This document shows positions 1 to 10,502 of a stretch of DNA of 23,549 nucleotides, piece after piece (positions within the stretch are counted from its first letter, which is position 1; every line of letters begins with the position of its first letter). The position numbers were made by a program, and so were the translations under genes. This DNA comes from Bacteroidales bacterium (lineage in GTDB: Bacteria > Bacteroidota > Bacteroidia > Bacteroidales > Paludibacteraceae): the NCBI GenBank assembly GCA_900767595.1, contig CAAFZS010000069.1:1-23549 (forward strand). The letters run 5' to 3'. The notes under the pieces were generated by a model. That model was not told where the DNA came from and made no database searches. It saw only the letters and a program-made list of their open reading frames with translations.

Positions 1-1016
1 AGTCCGTTATCCCCGATGATATCAACTACTTCAAACTCGTAGCCCCGTTCGCTACGGAGAAGTTCCAACAGATGGCACCCACTTCCGATATCAACGTAGC
101 CGATTATGCCGTAGGATATATGTGGGGAACAACCGGTTTCCTTTATAACGCAGCCTATGTGCAACCGGAAGAAGTCTCCACTTGGGGTGCCATCACGAAT
201 GTAGAGCGTTTCCGTAACCGTATCCTTATGAAGGATGCCTTCCGCGATGTCTATTCGGTAATCGTGCTCTACGCTTATCAGGACGAGATTAAACGCGGCG
301 AAGTAACCGGGGACGAATTAGTCAAAACCATCACCCCGGAGCGTCTCGCTCGTGTAGAGGAAGTTCTGATGGCCGGAAAAGAGTGCTATGCCGGTTGGGA
401 AGTCGATTTCGGTAAAGAGGAAATGGTGAAAGGTAAAGCGTGGCTTGACCTTATTTGGTCGGGTGATGCCCAATGGGCGATTGACGAAACCGAAGGCTCC
501 GATGTCGAACTGCATTACGTAGTCCCCAAAGAGGGTTCGAACGTATGGTTTGACGGATGGTGTATCCCTCGTTATGCCGTCAACACCAAAGCCGCCACTT
601 ACTTTATGGATTATATGTGCCGTCCGGATAATGCTATCCGAAACATGGAAGAGATTGGTTACGTGAGCGTCATCGCCTCCCCCGAGATCGAAGAATGGGC
701 AGAAGATGACGAGATTGAAGAGACGGCAGACTTGTCTTATTTCTTTGGTCCTCAAGCCACCGCCGTACACGTCAACCAAGTCTTCTATCCCGATAAATCC
801 GTCATCGACCGCTGCGCTCTGATGCACGATGCCGGACAACAAGCAGAAGCGCTGATGCAGATGTGGAACCGCGTGAAAGGGGACAACCTCAATAGCCGTA
901 TGCTCATCATCATCGGTATCATCGTGGCAGGGGTGATTATCTTGATTATTATACAAGTCATCGGCCGCAGACGTCAACGTAACTTACAAATAAAAAAGAA
1001 AAACAAAAGAAAATAA
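1..1016 (+). CDS. potD: PotD-like spermidine/putrescine ABC transporter substrate-binding protein, 5' end missing
   Basis: The frame is open from base 3, so the true start lies upstream and the first internal ATG (72) is not the start. The visible part reads as the C-terminal two thirds of a periplasmic polyamine-binding protein: the Y-x-W-G-T-T-G segment around base 115 and the later W-F-D-G-W-C-I-P segment are typical of PotD-type hinge and ligand regions. By family it would deliver spermidine or putrescine to a PotABC importer, presumably encoded upstream. Odd feature: after the binding domain comes a strongly hydrophobic segment (bases about 898-960, Ile/Val/Leu rich) and a very basic tail (RRRQR, KKKNKRK). 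This suggests a C-terminal membrane anchor with a cytoplasmic tail. The missing 5' end could also hold a permease fusion. The TAA stop overlaps the next ATG by one base (TAATG), so translation is probably coupled. Family confident; substrate inferred. Confidence 0.8.
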   Translation, partial: SVIPDDINYFKLVAPFATEKFQQMAPTSDINVADYAVGYMWGTTGFLYNAAYVQPEEVSTWGAITNVERFRNRILMKDAFRDVYSVIVLYAYQDEIKRGEVTGDELVKTITPERLARVEEVLMAGKECYAGWEVDFGKEEMVKGKAWLDLIWSGDAQWAIDETEGSDVELHYVVPKEGSNVWFDGWCIPRYAVNTKAATYFMDYMCRPDNAIRNMEEIGYVSVIASPEIEEWAEDDEIEETADLSYFFGPQATAVHVNQVFYPDKSVIDRCALMHDAGQQAEALMQMWNRVKGDNLNSRMLIIIGIIVAGVIILIIIQVIGRRRQRNLQIKKKNKRK

Positions 1017-3657
1017 TGAGATCTTTTCGCATTTTTGTTCTCGCCGTTGTTTGTGCTCCGCTCTTAATGAACGCACAGACCTCGGATATGGAGCAACAAT
1101 ACCTTCAACTCTCTCATCGGTTTGAAGCGCGGGACAAGTCCCTCGTTCAAGACCTCAAACAGTACCTCAAGCAGTATCCTTACACCACCTACGAAGATGA
1201 GGTGAGGTTCATGATTGGTGTTACTTATGCCGAGCGCAATGCTTGCAAACAAAGCACGAAAGAACTGGGTCAAGTAGATGGCAAACGCCTCACACGCGAG
1301 CACCAGCAGATGCTCACTTTCTATCGGGCGTATAACAACACTATGACCGGAGAGTTCGAGCGGGCTTTAGTACAATACAACGCGCTTATCAATAACCCCG
1401 CTTACCACCAAGAAGCCCTTTACGGGTACAGTTATTGTCAATATCGGTTAGGAAACTATGCCGAGGCATTGCCCGGACTGGAGGAACAGGCACAGCAACC
1501 GGCCGTTCCGTATTTTCTGACACAGATATACTACCACAATCACCAACAAGACTCGGCCCTCACCCAAGCCAAAGCGTTGCTCTTAGACACCGTTGATGTC
1601 AAAGACCCCGACTACCAAAGCGAACTTCATCGTATCTTAGGTGAGATATACTATACCCAAGGACAGTACCCGCTCGTCATTGAGCACCTCAAGCAGATTC
1701 GTAATCACAAGGATGCCATCACCGAACAAGCCTATTTCCTGCTCGCTAACGCTTATGCCGTCCTCGGAAACATAGAACAAGCCAAACTCAGTTACCAAGC
1801 TGCGATGCAGATTGGTTTGACTCCCGCCATCAAAGAGGAGGCAGCCTATAACTACACCCTCTCGACTGCACAGACCTCCACCGCCATCGGCGAGTCGGTA
1901 GAGGCGTTTACCACTTTCCTGAAGACCTATCCCCAATCCAAACACCAAAGCGAGATCTTCCAACTCATGAGCCGTGCGTTCATGCAGTCAAAGAACTATA
2001 AAGCAGCCCTCGGCGCACTCGATTCTATCAAAAATCCTAACGACGAGATGCTGCTTACCAAACAATACCTGCGGTACCAACTCGGCGTGGACGCTTATGC
2101 CCAATCGAAAATGAATCAGGTCATCCAATGGATGAACGCTGTCATTAAAGAACCCTTGGGAACGGAATATAAGACCGAAGCGTATTATTTCCGAGCCGAA
2201 GCCTATTACCAACTGCGTAACTATTTGGCGGCAGAACAAGATATCACTTCGTTCCTTCAGTCCAAAGGTTCTACCCAATCCCCCAACTACATCTCCGCCC
2301 TTTACCTCTATGCCTATACCGCCTTTAACCTGCAACACTACACTCAGGCACAGCAGCGTTTTGTCACCTACACCCAACAACCCGTCTTAGACCAAGCCGC
2401 CTATGCTGATGCTTATAACCGTTTAGGCGATTGCGCCTTCCGTGAGCGCGCTTTTGAAAAAGCCGTTTCCTACTACCAGACAGCGGAAGCAGCCAATCAA
2501 GTCTCGGCAACCCCCTATGCGCTTTTCCAACAAGGTTATGCCCAAGGACTGCTCCATCATTACGATAAGAAAATCGATGTGTTACATTCGCTTGTGACCC
2601 GTTATCCCAAGTCGGACTATTGCGCCGAAGCCCTCTATCAGATCGCTCGCTCGTATATCCAACAAGAAGATAACACCCACGCCCTCACTACGTATCAGCA
2701 ACTCATCACGAGTTATCCTCGTACCCCGCAAGCACGGCCGGCACACTTGGAGATAGCGATGCTCTATCGTAACCAAGGTGATTACGAAAACGCTATACGA
2801 GCCTACCAACAAACGATCCAACAATATCCCGCAGGTGAAGAGGCTTATGCTGCCCTCAATGCCCTCGAGAATATTTTTGTAGAGACCAATCGCGTGGACG
2901 AGTATCTGACCTATGCCAAGAGCCTCGAACCTATGCAGATGCACGTAGTCATGCAAGAAGACTCCCTTAACTTCGCCGCAGCCGAATTGCAATTTATGAC
3001 CGGCAAAGCCACGGAAGCCTTACCCCAATATGTCGCTTTAGCCGCCCGTAATGGTAGTCGTTACCAACTACCCGCTACCGCCAAAGCAGCACAGATATAC
3101 TTAGACAGTCAAGCCTACGAACAGGCCTTACCGCTATACGAGCAATACCTCAGCCTCTCACCTTCGTCCGTAGAACGCGAAGAAGCGCTGCTGGGAATGC
3201 TTACTTGTGCCGAAGAACTCAAAGACGACGAGCGCATCATCAAGACCGCGTCCAAACTCATCACCGAAGGTGCCTCTCCCGCCCTCATAGAGAAAGCCCA
3301 TTACTTAAGAGGCCTGTCTTATATGCACCAACAAGCCTACGACAAAGCCCTATTAGACCTGCAACCGCTTGCACAAAACGTCGTAACTAACCAAGGAGCA
3401 CAAGCCCAATACTTAGTAGCAGAAGCCTATTTTAATTTAGGCGATATCGATGAGGCGGAACAACAGATCATCTCGTTTACTCAACAGAAGACCCAACAGC
3501 AATATTGGCTCGCGAAAGCCCTCATCCTTCTAAGCGACATATACCGCTTAAGGGGCGACGACTTCCAAGCACAACAATACTTACTCTCCTTACAAAATAA
3601 CTATAAGCAATCCGATGATATCCTTTCTATCGTTGCCGATAAACTCGCTCAAATAGA

Positions 3658-3661
<4 letters not shown>
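1016..3661 (+). CDS. Large periplasmic tetratricopeptide-repeat (TPR) protein
   Basis: An 881-residue protein with an N-terminal signal peptide (hydrophobic residues about 6-20, probable cleavage near the N-A-Q-T), so it is exported. Almost all of the rest is helical TPR-type repeats: patterns such as A-x-x-x-Y-x-x-A, Y-P-x-S/T and G-x-x-x-Y-x-x-G/A recur from residue 50 to the C-terminus. TPR solenoids act as protein-binding scaffolds; no catalytic motif is visible. The start overlaps the stop of the PotD-like gene (TAATG) and the 3' end overlaps the next gene by ATGA, so the three genes form one translationally coupled unit. The partnership with an outer-membrane barrel protein suggests a periplasmic scaffold serving the envelope. 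No specific family name can be given; the function is unknown. Confidence 0.85.
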
Positions 3662-5328
<1,667 letters not shown>

Positions 5329-5355
5329 AAAATCGGCAAAGCGCCTTTTAACAAC

Positions 5356-5386
5356 AAGAAAAGCAGGGCTAAACCCTGCTTTTCTT
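5356..5386. terminator. Bidirectional intrinsic terminator
   Basis: Perfect 13-bp inverted repeat (arms 5356-5368 and 5374-5386) with a five-base loop CTAAA. Arms are A-rich on the left and T-rich on the right, so it can end transcription from both sides. It lies between the barrel-protein gene (plus) and the tRNA pair (minus), starting one base from the encoded CCA end of tRNA-fMet. Confidence 0.85.
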
Positions 5387-5387
5387 T

Positions 5388-5462
<75 letters not shown>

Positions 5463-5473
5463 ATATAGACTTG

Positions 5474-5547
5474 TCGGGATGACAAGATTTGAACTTGCGA
5501 CCTCCGGTCCCCCAGACCGTTGCGCTACCGGACTGCGCCACATCCCG
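5474..5547 (-). tRNA. tRNA-Pro (anticodon GGG)
   Basis: Minus-strand cloverleaf starting at 5547: acceptor CGGGATG fully paired with CATCCCG, D stem GCGC/GCGC, anticodon loop CTGGGGG with GGG at positions 34-36, T stem GCAAG/CTTGT around the loop TTCAAAT, discriminator A. The bottom anticodon-stem pair is A27/G43, a mismatch. The genome continues CAA after the discriminator, so CCA is not encoded, unlike the neighbouring tRNA-fMet. First gene of a two-tRNA transcript. Confidence 0.92.
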
Positions 5548-5571
5548 AGGCTTTTTTATCGAAAGCGGGTG

Positions 5572-5603
5572 CAAAGGTACGACTTTTTTTTCAATTAACC
5601 AAA
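5572..5603 (-). promoter_or_regulatory. Promoter of the tRNA-Pro/tRNA-fMet unit
   Basis: On the minus strand TTTG (5603-5600), 20 bases, TACCTTTG (5579-5572), matching the Bacteroidetes sigma consensus. The -33 box lies inside the last codons of the porW-like gene, so the tRNAs can be transcribed independently of the upstream tsaB-porW unit. The -7 box is preceded by AAAGTCG, also seen at two other promoters here. Confidence 0.85.
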
Positions 5604-8224
5604 TTTTTTGTGATTTTTTTCAAAAAAACTTTATATTCGTCCTCTGTACATTGCGTTTGGAAGAGTGGATAATTCTCCACCGTGATGGGTACAAACCTCG
5701 CACTCTGTATGGTCATCACCCTCATAAACTCCTCATTTTTCTGCATCAAGTCAATATACCACAACGCTTCTTTGAGCCCGTCCAAGCCTTCTATACGGAT
5801 AGCACTTCCTTCCCCGTAAACCGGCAAAACCTGAATATCAAAGTCGCGTATCAGGAACTGCGAGAAGTTAAACAGCGCCGTCTCATACAAGAGTTCATTA
5901 AGCACCGCTTCTTCTACTGTAGGCATCAAGATAAGCACATAAGCCGGTCCCTTCACTTCTTTAGACAACTGCACTTTCTGCTCCGTCGGCTCAGCCGTCT
6001 TCGGTTGCTGCTGTTCGCGTTTGCCTTCAAGATTAGATAATGCCCCACCTTTCTTAGACTTCATTCCTTGCCCTAACATTGCCAACATATCTTTAGCTTT
6101 GGCACTGAGTTCGTTCTCAGGATAAAGACCTATCATCTCTTCCAAGGCTTGCTTGAAAGACTCTTGCCCGTCTTGACGGGCAACGGCTACAGCATTCAAG
6201 AAGAGGAAACGCGGGATGAGTTTCGACTCAGGATAGGTCGATTGGGCATAAGCCGTGTTCTTCTTTACTTGCTTAAACTGACCTTTCTTAAAAGCTATAT
6301 AAGTAGCTTCGTAAAGCGAGTCCTGTGCGTTCTGTCGGGCGAGCCACTCTGCCACTTCGGCTTGAGACAAGCGTTGTTGGTTCGTAAGAGTAATCGTGTA
6401 ACCCGGGTAACGACGCAGCAGTTCCTCCCGTGTCTCAGCAGCTAAGACACTATCCTCTAACTGTACTTGATAAATATCCACCATCTTGGCCAACGCTTGA
6501 GCCAAGAGACTGTCCGAAGCCTGCAAGTCCTCCGGCGTGCGAGGGATCTGCTGATAATAATACATCGGATTATGCGGATCATTAGCCGCCGATGTCTTGG
6601 CTACAGCGGCACTGTCCGTCGCTGTGCTATCCGTTGCCGTGACGTCATCCGAAGCCGAAGTATTGTCCTCAAAGTCCGTGAACGAACTTCCTGATTTACT
6701 GGCTCGACGCCAGTTATCTTCGAGCTTGCGATTGCTCCATTTCTTGGCAAACGTCTGCTTGCCCGAGCGCAAGAGGTTATCATTATAGAAATACCACTTA
6801 CCCGCATTGCCTCCGCCACCGAGCATGTTCTGCGTATTAATACCTTGCACACCCGATAACTGCGCCTCACGAGCCGCCAAAGCAGCTTCCTCTTCCGCTT
6901 TCTTCTCCTCATCAATCAACTGAGCTACTAGTTGTTCACACACTTTCATCTGCTCCTCCTCCGTGAGTTTACTCAACCGCTGCAAGGAGTCTTGTAATTG
7001 ATAGGTCGTATATTCCTTCACCAGTTCATCCAAGACATCAGCCCGCTTGCTAACACGCGCATAAGCGTCATCCGTGACAGATAAGATCGTTGCCGCCTCG
7101 TTATAACACGGCTGCGCTTTGACATAGTCGCGACGATCAAAATACAGGTCACCCGCCACCAATAGTACCGACGCCTTATCGTACCCGCCTTGCGTGCTCT
7201 TGGCGATGCCTAAATCGAAATACTCAAGGGCTTTGATGGTGTCCTTCTCCGACAGATAAATATGTCCAATAGCACCATAGAGCACATCTAATCGATCCTT
7301 GTTCTTCTCTTGCTTTGCCATACGGAGCAGAGGCTTGACACCACCCAATCCGTCCAACTGCGCCTGACGAATATGCGCATTGACATCCATCTGAACAGGA
7401 GGAGTCATCTTGATCACTTTCTGATAGGCATCCTTCGCTGCAGCCTTATTCCCCTCTAACTCATATAGCTGCGCCAATACATATTGAAAACGAGGACGAT
7501 AGAGCTTGCGTTTCTCCTCCGGCAAGGCAATCTTAACATAAGGAATAGCCGCGTGATACTGCTTGGTCTTAAGCAAGAAATCAGCCATATGAGCAGCATA
7601 GACAGGAGCGTGCTCACGATTAAGGTCATCGACCTTAACCTTCTGAATCATCTCCTCCGCCTCATACAACCAACCCATTTCTCCATAAGCACGCGCAATC
7701 CATAACTGACAACAAGCCTGCATATCAGGGTCGTTCTTATAGTGATTGAGGATATAAGTAAATGTTCCTACACTACCCAAGAAATCCCCCTTATGAAACT
7801 CCGCTTCACCCAAACGAAGCCAAGCCTTGCCCATCTGATTATTAAACTCCTCCGACTCTAACCAACGCTTATATTCGGGATCGTTGCGTTTCTTGGGGTC
7901 GGGCTTAGGTTTGGATTTAATCGAGTGTAACTTAATACACTTACGGCATTTCTCAATGGTAGTCTCCATCTGACTCGTAGCCGCGGATACAGCCGAAGGA
8001 TTAGAAATCGGATAGAGATTCAATACCTGCGTATAATCATCTTGATTAGCATTGTTAATAGCAATCAACCCTTCGTTATAGGTGTTGTTGCCATTAAACA
8101 TAATATTATACTTCACCTTCGTCTGATGGAAAGAACGAGTCGCCGGCGTATTCTTTTGCGTCGAACAACCTATCGCTATAACCAGCATCAGCAATAATCC
8201 ATATGTCTTATAAGCCTTTAACAT
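5591..8224 (-). CDS. porW: PorW/SprE-like type IX secretion system TPR lipoprotein
   Basis: An 877-residue protein read from the ATG at 8224. That start places a lipoprotein signal with the lipobox A-I-G-C (Cys20) at the right distance; longer readings begin upstream of this signal. After the cysteine comes S-T-Q-K-N-T and F-H-x-x-x-x-K-Y-N-I-M-F-N-G-N, the conserved opening of the SprE/PorW family (C-S-T-x-K-N, K-Y-N-x-x-x-N-G). Residues about 135-420 are TPR helices; about 420-600 is a Glu/Ala- and Ser/Thr-rich low-complexity part; the C-terminal 120 residues form a separate alpha/beta module. The length fits SprE (about 870) better than P. gingivalis PorW (about 600). In this family the lipoprotein supports the type IX secretion translocon and gliding-type machinery in the periplasm. 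It overlaps tsaB by 17 bases. Identification rests on the N-terminal motif and architecture. Confidence 0.75.
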   Translation of the reverse strand: MLKAYKTYGLLLMLVIAIGCSTQKNTPATRSFHQTKVKYNIMFNGNNTYNEGLIAINNANQDDYTQVLNLYPISNPSAVSAATSQMETTIEKCRKCIKLHSIKSKPKPDPKKRNDPEYKRWLESEEFNNQMGKAWLRLGEAEFHKGDFLGSVGTFTYILNHYKNDPDMQACCQLWIARAYGEMGWLYEAEEMIQKVKVDDLNREHAPVYAAHMADFLLKTKQYHAAIPYVKIALPEEKRKLYRPRFQYVLAQLYELEGNKAAAKDAYQKVIKMTPPVQMDVNAHIRQAQLDGLGGVKPLLRMAKQEKNKDRLDVLYGAIGHIYLSEKDTIKALEYFDLGIAKSTQGGYDKASVLLVAGDLYFDRRDYVKAQPCYNEAATILSVTDDAYARVSKRADVLDELVKEYTTYQLQDSLQRLSKLTEEEQMKVCEQLVAQLIDEEKKAEEEAALAAREAQLSGVQGINTQNMLGGGGNAGKWYFYNDNLLRSGKQTFAKKWSNRKLEDNWRRASKSGSSFTDFEDNTSASDDVTATDSTATDSAAVAKTSAANDPHNPMYYYQQIPRTPEDLQASDSLLAQALAKMVDIYQVQLEDSVLAAETREELLRRYPGYTITLTNQQRLSQAEVAEWLARQNAQDSLYEATYIAFKKGQFKQVKKNTAYAQSTYPESKLIPRFLFLNAVAVARQDGQESFKQALEEMIGLYPENELSAKAKDMLAMLGQGMKSKKGGALSNLEGKREQQQPKTAEPTEQKVQLSKEVKGPAYVLILMPTVEEAVLNELLYETALFNFSQFLIRDFDIQVLPVYGEGSAIRIEGLDGLKEALWYIDLMQKNEEFMRVMTIQSARFVPITVENYPLFQTQCTEDEYKVFLKKITKNLVN

Positions 8225-8903
8225 GCGAGGGAGCAGGAATAAACTCTTTAATATATAAGGGATCAAAATACGCCAACTCTTTATCTCTAACAATCGCCTC
8301 CGGCGTTAACCGCTCGGCAAGACTCCCCATAGCCGAAGCCAACGGAACGATATCGGGAACGAAAGAACAATGTTCTCCACCCAACACTTGCTCACACTTC
8401 ATCGCACCATCCCCAAAGAAAATAATCTCATGCTCTTTTCGCTCATTTTGCCAACTATCCACATCAATAATCTTCGCCTCAATAGGACTTATTTGCTGAA
8501 GGTTCGTATCATAAAGAGCCGTATATACCTCCATGCGGCGGGCATCAATCATCGGACACAACCACACAGAGGAGTTCACCTTGTGGTCGCGCAAGAAAGT
8601 AGCAGCCAGTATCTGAGGCGTCGGAAGAGGATAGAGCGGGAGGTTAAGACCATAGCACAACCCCTTCGCCAAACTGGCACCAATACGCAACCCTGTGTAA
8701 CTACCCGGACCCTCACTCAAAGCGACACCGTCAATACTGAGTCGCGACGCTTGAGCCTGCTCAAGCAACTGATTGACAAAACCGGCTAACAACTGCGCGT
8801 GATTGCCGTCGGTAAGATTGACTCTTTCCGCCACCAACGCACCATCTTGCACCAAGGCAGCAGAACAAACTTTCGTACTCGTTTCAATACACAAAAATGT
8901 CAT
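8208..8903 (-). CDS. tsaB: TsaB, tRNA threonylcarbamoyladenosine (t6A) biosynthesis protein
   Basis: A 231-residue cytoplasmic protein of the ASKHA/TsaD-like fold. It opens M-T-F-L-C-I-E-T-S-T-K-V-C-S-A-A-L and has N-H-A-Q-L-L-x-x-F and S-E-G-P-G-S-Y-T-G-L-R-I-G, all signatures of TsaB (formerly YeaZ). TsaB partners TsaD and TsaE to place threonylcarbamoyl on A37 of tRNAs reading ANN codons. The ATG at 8903 is chosen because it begins directly at the conserved strand and lies about 13 bases after the predicted transcription start; the frame remains open upstream, but that extension would run through the promoter. The 3' end overlaps the porW-like gene by 17 bases, so the two are co-transcribed. 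It is divergent from the Sir2 gene with a 104-base shared control region. Confidence 0.93.
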   Translation of the reverse strand: MTFLCIETSTKVCSAALVQDGALVAERVNLTDGNHAQLLAGFVNQLLEQAQASRLSIDGVALSEGPGSYTGLRIGASLAKGLCYGLNLPLYPLPTPQILAATFLRDHKVNSSVWLCPMIDARRMEVYTALYDTNLQQISPIEAKIIDVDSWQNERKEHEIIFFGDGAMKCEQVLGGEHCSFVPDIVPLASAMGSLAERLTPEAIVRDKELAYFDPLYIKEFIPAPSHVKGL

Positions 8904-8922
8904 ATTCAACCAAAATAACGTG

Positions 8923-8954
8923 CAAAGATAAAAAAAACTATCGATATTTGCAAA
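8923..8954 (-). promoter_or_regulatory. Promoter of tsaB
   Basis: Minus strand: TTTG (8954-8951), 20 bases, TATCTTTG (8930-8923), a full match to the Bacteroidetes consensus, giving a leader of roughly 13 bases before the ATG at 8903. Confidence 0.85.
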
Positions 8955-8959
8955 AAAAA

Positions 8960-8990
8960 TTGGTTTTTTCGTTTTATTTTTATACTTTTG
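8960..8990 (+). promoter_or_regulatory. Promoter of the Sir2 deacylase gene
   Basis: TTG (8960-8962), 20 bases, TACTTTTG (8983-8990). Only five bases separate its -33 box from that of the divergent tsaB promoter, so polymerases at the two sites should compete. Predicted leader about 11 bases. Confidence 0.8.
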
Positions 8991-9007
8991 CACATAAATT
9001 TAAATTT

Positions 9008-9715
9008 ATGAGCAAGAATATCGTTATTTTTACCGGTGCAGGGGTCAGTGCCGAGAGTGGTTTAGGGACCTTCCGCGATTCCGATGGTTTATGGGAAAAA
9101 TACCGCATCGAAGATGTGTGTACACACGAGGCTTGGTTGCGTAATCCGCAACTGTGTGTAGATTTTTATAACGCTCGTCGCAAAGACTGCTTAGCCGCTC
9201 AGCCCAATGCTGCCCATTTGGCTATCGCACGGTTGCAAGAAGTGTTTCCCGATACGCAGATCATCACGCAGAACATTGACGACTTACACGAGCGGGCAGG
9301 CAGTCGCAATATAACCCATTTACACGGGGAGATAACCAAACTGCGTAGTGAAAACAACGATACGGCAACCGTCCCGCTTCAAGGATGGGAACAACATTAT
9401 GGCGACCGTCACCCCGATGGCAGTTTGCTGCGCCCCTATATCGTTTTCTTTGGAGAAGCAGTACCGTATTTCTCGCAAGCGTGCGCCATCGCTTCTGAGG
9501 CGGATATCTTAGTGGTTGTAGGCACCAGCCTTAATGTCTATCCTGCCGCTTCACTCTTAGCCTATGCACCGATGGATGCTATTATCTATCTCGTGGACCC
9601 GGGTATGCCGGAGATGGGACCCTATCAAGACAGAATACAACACCTCCGGAAGAAAGCTTCCGAAGGTGTACCTGAAATCGTTGACCTCCTTATCCGGAGA
9701 TACGGGAAGGATTAA
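9008..9715 (+). CDS. cobB: Sir2-family NAD-dependent protein deacylase lacking the zinc cysteines
   Basis: A 235-residue sirtuin. NAD-binding motifs G-A-G-V-S-A-E-S-G (residues 10-18) and T-Q-N-I-D-D-L-H (87-94) are present, with the catalytic histidine in H-L-H-G-E (His106). The F-Y-N-A-R-R segment supplies Tyr54 and Arg57, matching the Tyr/Arg pair that gives SIRT5 and E. coli CobB their preference for succinyl/malonyl-lysine, so removal of acidic acyl groups is likely. Between residues 110 and 140, where most sirtuins carry the zinc-ribbon C-x2-C pairs, there is no cysteine at all. ATG 9008 is chosen over an upstream in-frame ATG at 8897 because it lies just after the predicted transcription start and directly precedes the conserved first strand. 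The stop codon overlaps the stop of the convergent zinc-ribbon gene. Confidence 0.9.
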   Translation: MSKNIVIFTGAGVSAESGLGTFRDSDGLWEKYRIEDVCTHEAWLRNPQLCVDFYNARRKDCLAAQPNAAHLAIARLQEVFPDTQIITQNIDDLHERAGSRNITHLHGEITKLRSENNDTATVPLQGWEQHYGDRHPDGSLLRPYIVFFGEAVPYFSQACAIASEADILVVVGTSLNVYPAASLLAYAPMDAIIYLVDPGMPEMGPYQDRIQHLRKKASEGVPEIVDLLIRRYGKD

Positions 9716-10467
9716 ATCTTCTTCTTTGCGATAGCCGTAGCAATCTCGGGGTCAACCAAGATACGACCGCAGAACTCACAAACGATAATCTTCTTGCGCA
9801 GACGGATGTCCAGCTGACGTTGTGCAGGAATCTTCGCGTGACAACCGGCGCAAGAATCGCGCTCTACCGTAACAACTGCCAAACCGTTGTGGGCGTTCTT
9901 ACGAATACGCTTGAAGGCGGTAAGCAAACGCTCATCCACTTTCTTCTCCAAATCAGCGGAACGTAACATCAAGGCCTCGGTTTGCTCCTTCGTCTCCTCA
10001 AGGATAGAATCCAACTCCGCCCTCTTTTGTTGCAAATCAACGGTTTTTTCCTCAATCTGATTGCGGGTCGTTTCCTTATCCAATTGACGCTGTTCCAAGT
10101 CTGCCGTATAGTTCTTAATCTTCTTTTGACTCAGTTCAATATCCAATTGCTGATACTCAATCTCCTTACTTAGATTGTCGTACTCGCGGTTATTGCGAAC
10201 ATTGTCTTGTTGCTCTTTATAACGGGAGATACTTGCATTCGCATTCTCGATACGAACACGATGGTCAGATATCTGGGTCTCGCACTCTTTAATCTCCGTC
10301 TCAATATTTGACAGACGGGTCTTAAGACCTTCTATCTCATCACTCCTATCCTTTACCTCTTGGGGCAGTTCACCTGCCAGGATACGTAACTCATCCACTT
10401 TAGAATCTACTTGCTGTAGTTCATAAAGGGTCTTCAATTTGTCTTCTACAGATAATTCTTTTGCCAT
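9712..10467 (-). CDS. Coiled-coil protein with C-terminal C4-type zinc ribbon
   Basis: A 251-residue cytoplasmic protein. Residues about 5-180 are a long charged coiled coil rich in Glu, Lys and Gln, and the C-terminus carries a zinc ribbon with Cys206-x2-Cys209 and Cys230-x2-Cys233. This is the architecture of the C4-type zinc-ribbon family (DUF164, CT398-like), found in many bacteria. Members are thought to bind nucleic acid or act as adaptors, but no function is settled. It lies 35 bases after the DUF5606-like gene on the same strand, with a perfect 14-bp tandem repeat between them. No separate promoter is evident, so it is probably co-transcribed. Family identification is strong; role unknown. 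Confidence 0.88.
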   Translation of the reverse strand: MAKELSVEDKLKTLYELQQVDSKVDELRILAGELPQEVKDRSDEIEGLKTRLSNIETEIKECETQISDHRVRIENANASISRYKEQQDNVRNNREYDNLSKEIEYQQLDIELSQKKIKNYTADLEQRQLDKETTRNQIEEKTVDLQQKRAELDSILEETKEQTEALMLRSADLEKKVDERLLTAFKRIRKNAHNGLAVVTVERDSCAGCHAKIPAQRQLDIRLRKKIIVCEFCGRILVDPEIATAIAKKKI

Positions 10468-10468
10468 A

Positions 10469-10496
10469 TTAGTCGTTAGTTTTTAGTCGTTAGTTT
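10469..10496. repeat. Two perfect tandem copies of a 14-bp repeat in a spacer
   Basis: TTAGTCGTTAGTTT occurs at 10469-10482 and again at 10483-10496, filling nearly all of the 35-base gap between the DUF5606-like gene and the zinc-ribbon gene. Confidence 0.9.
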
Positions 10497-10502
10497 TAGG
10501 GC

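Noticed and set aside
5489..6040. 183-residue plus-strand frame over the tRNAs and the porW 3' end
   Set aside because: It crosses a tRNA and is antisense to a well-supported gene; shadow frame.
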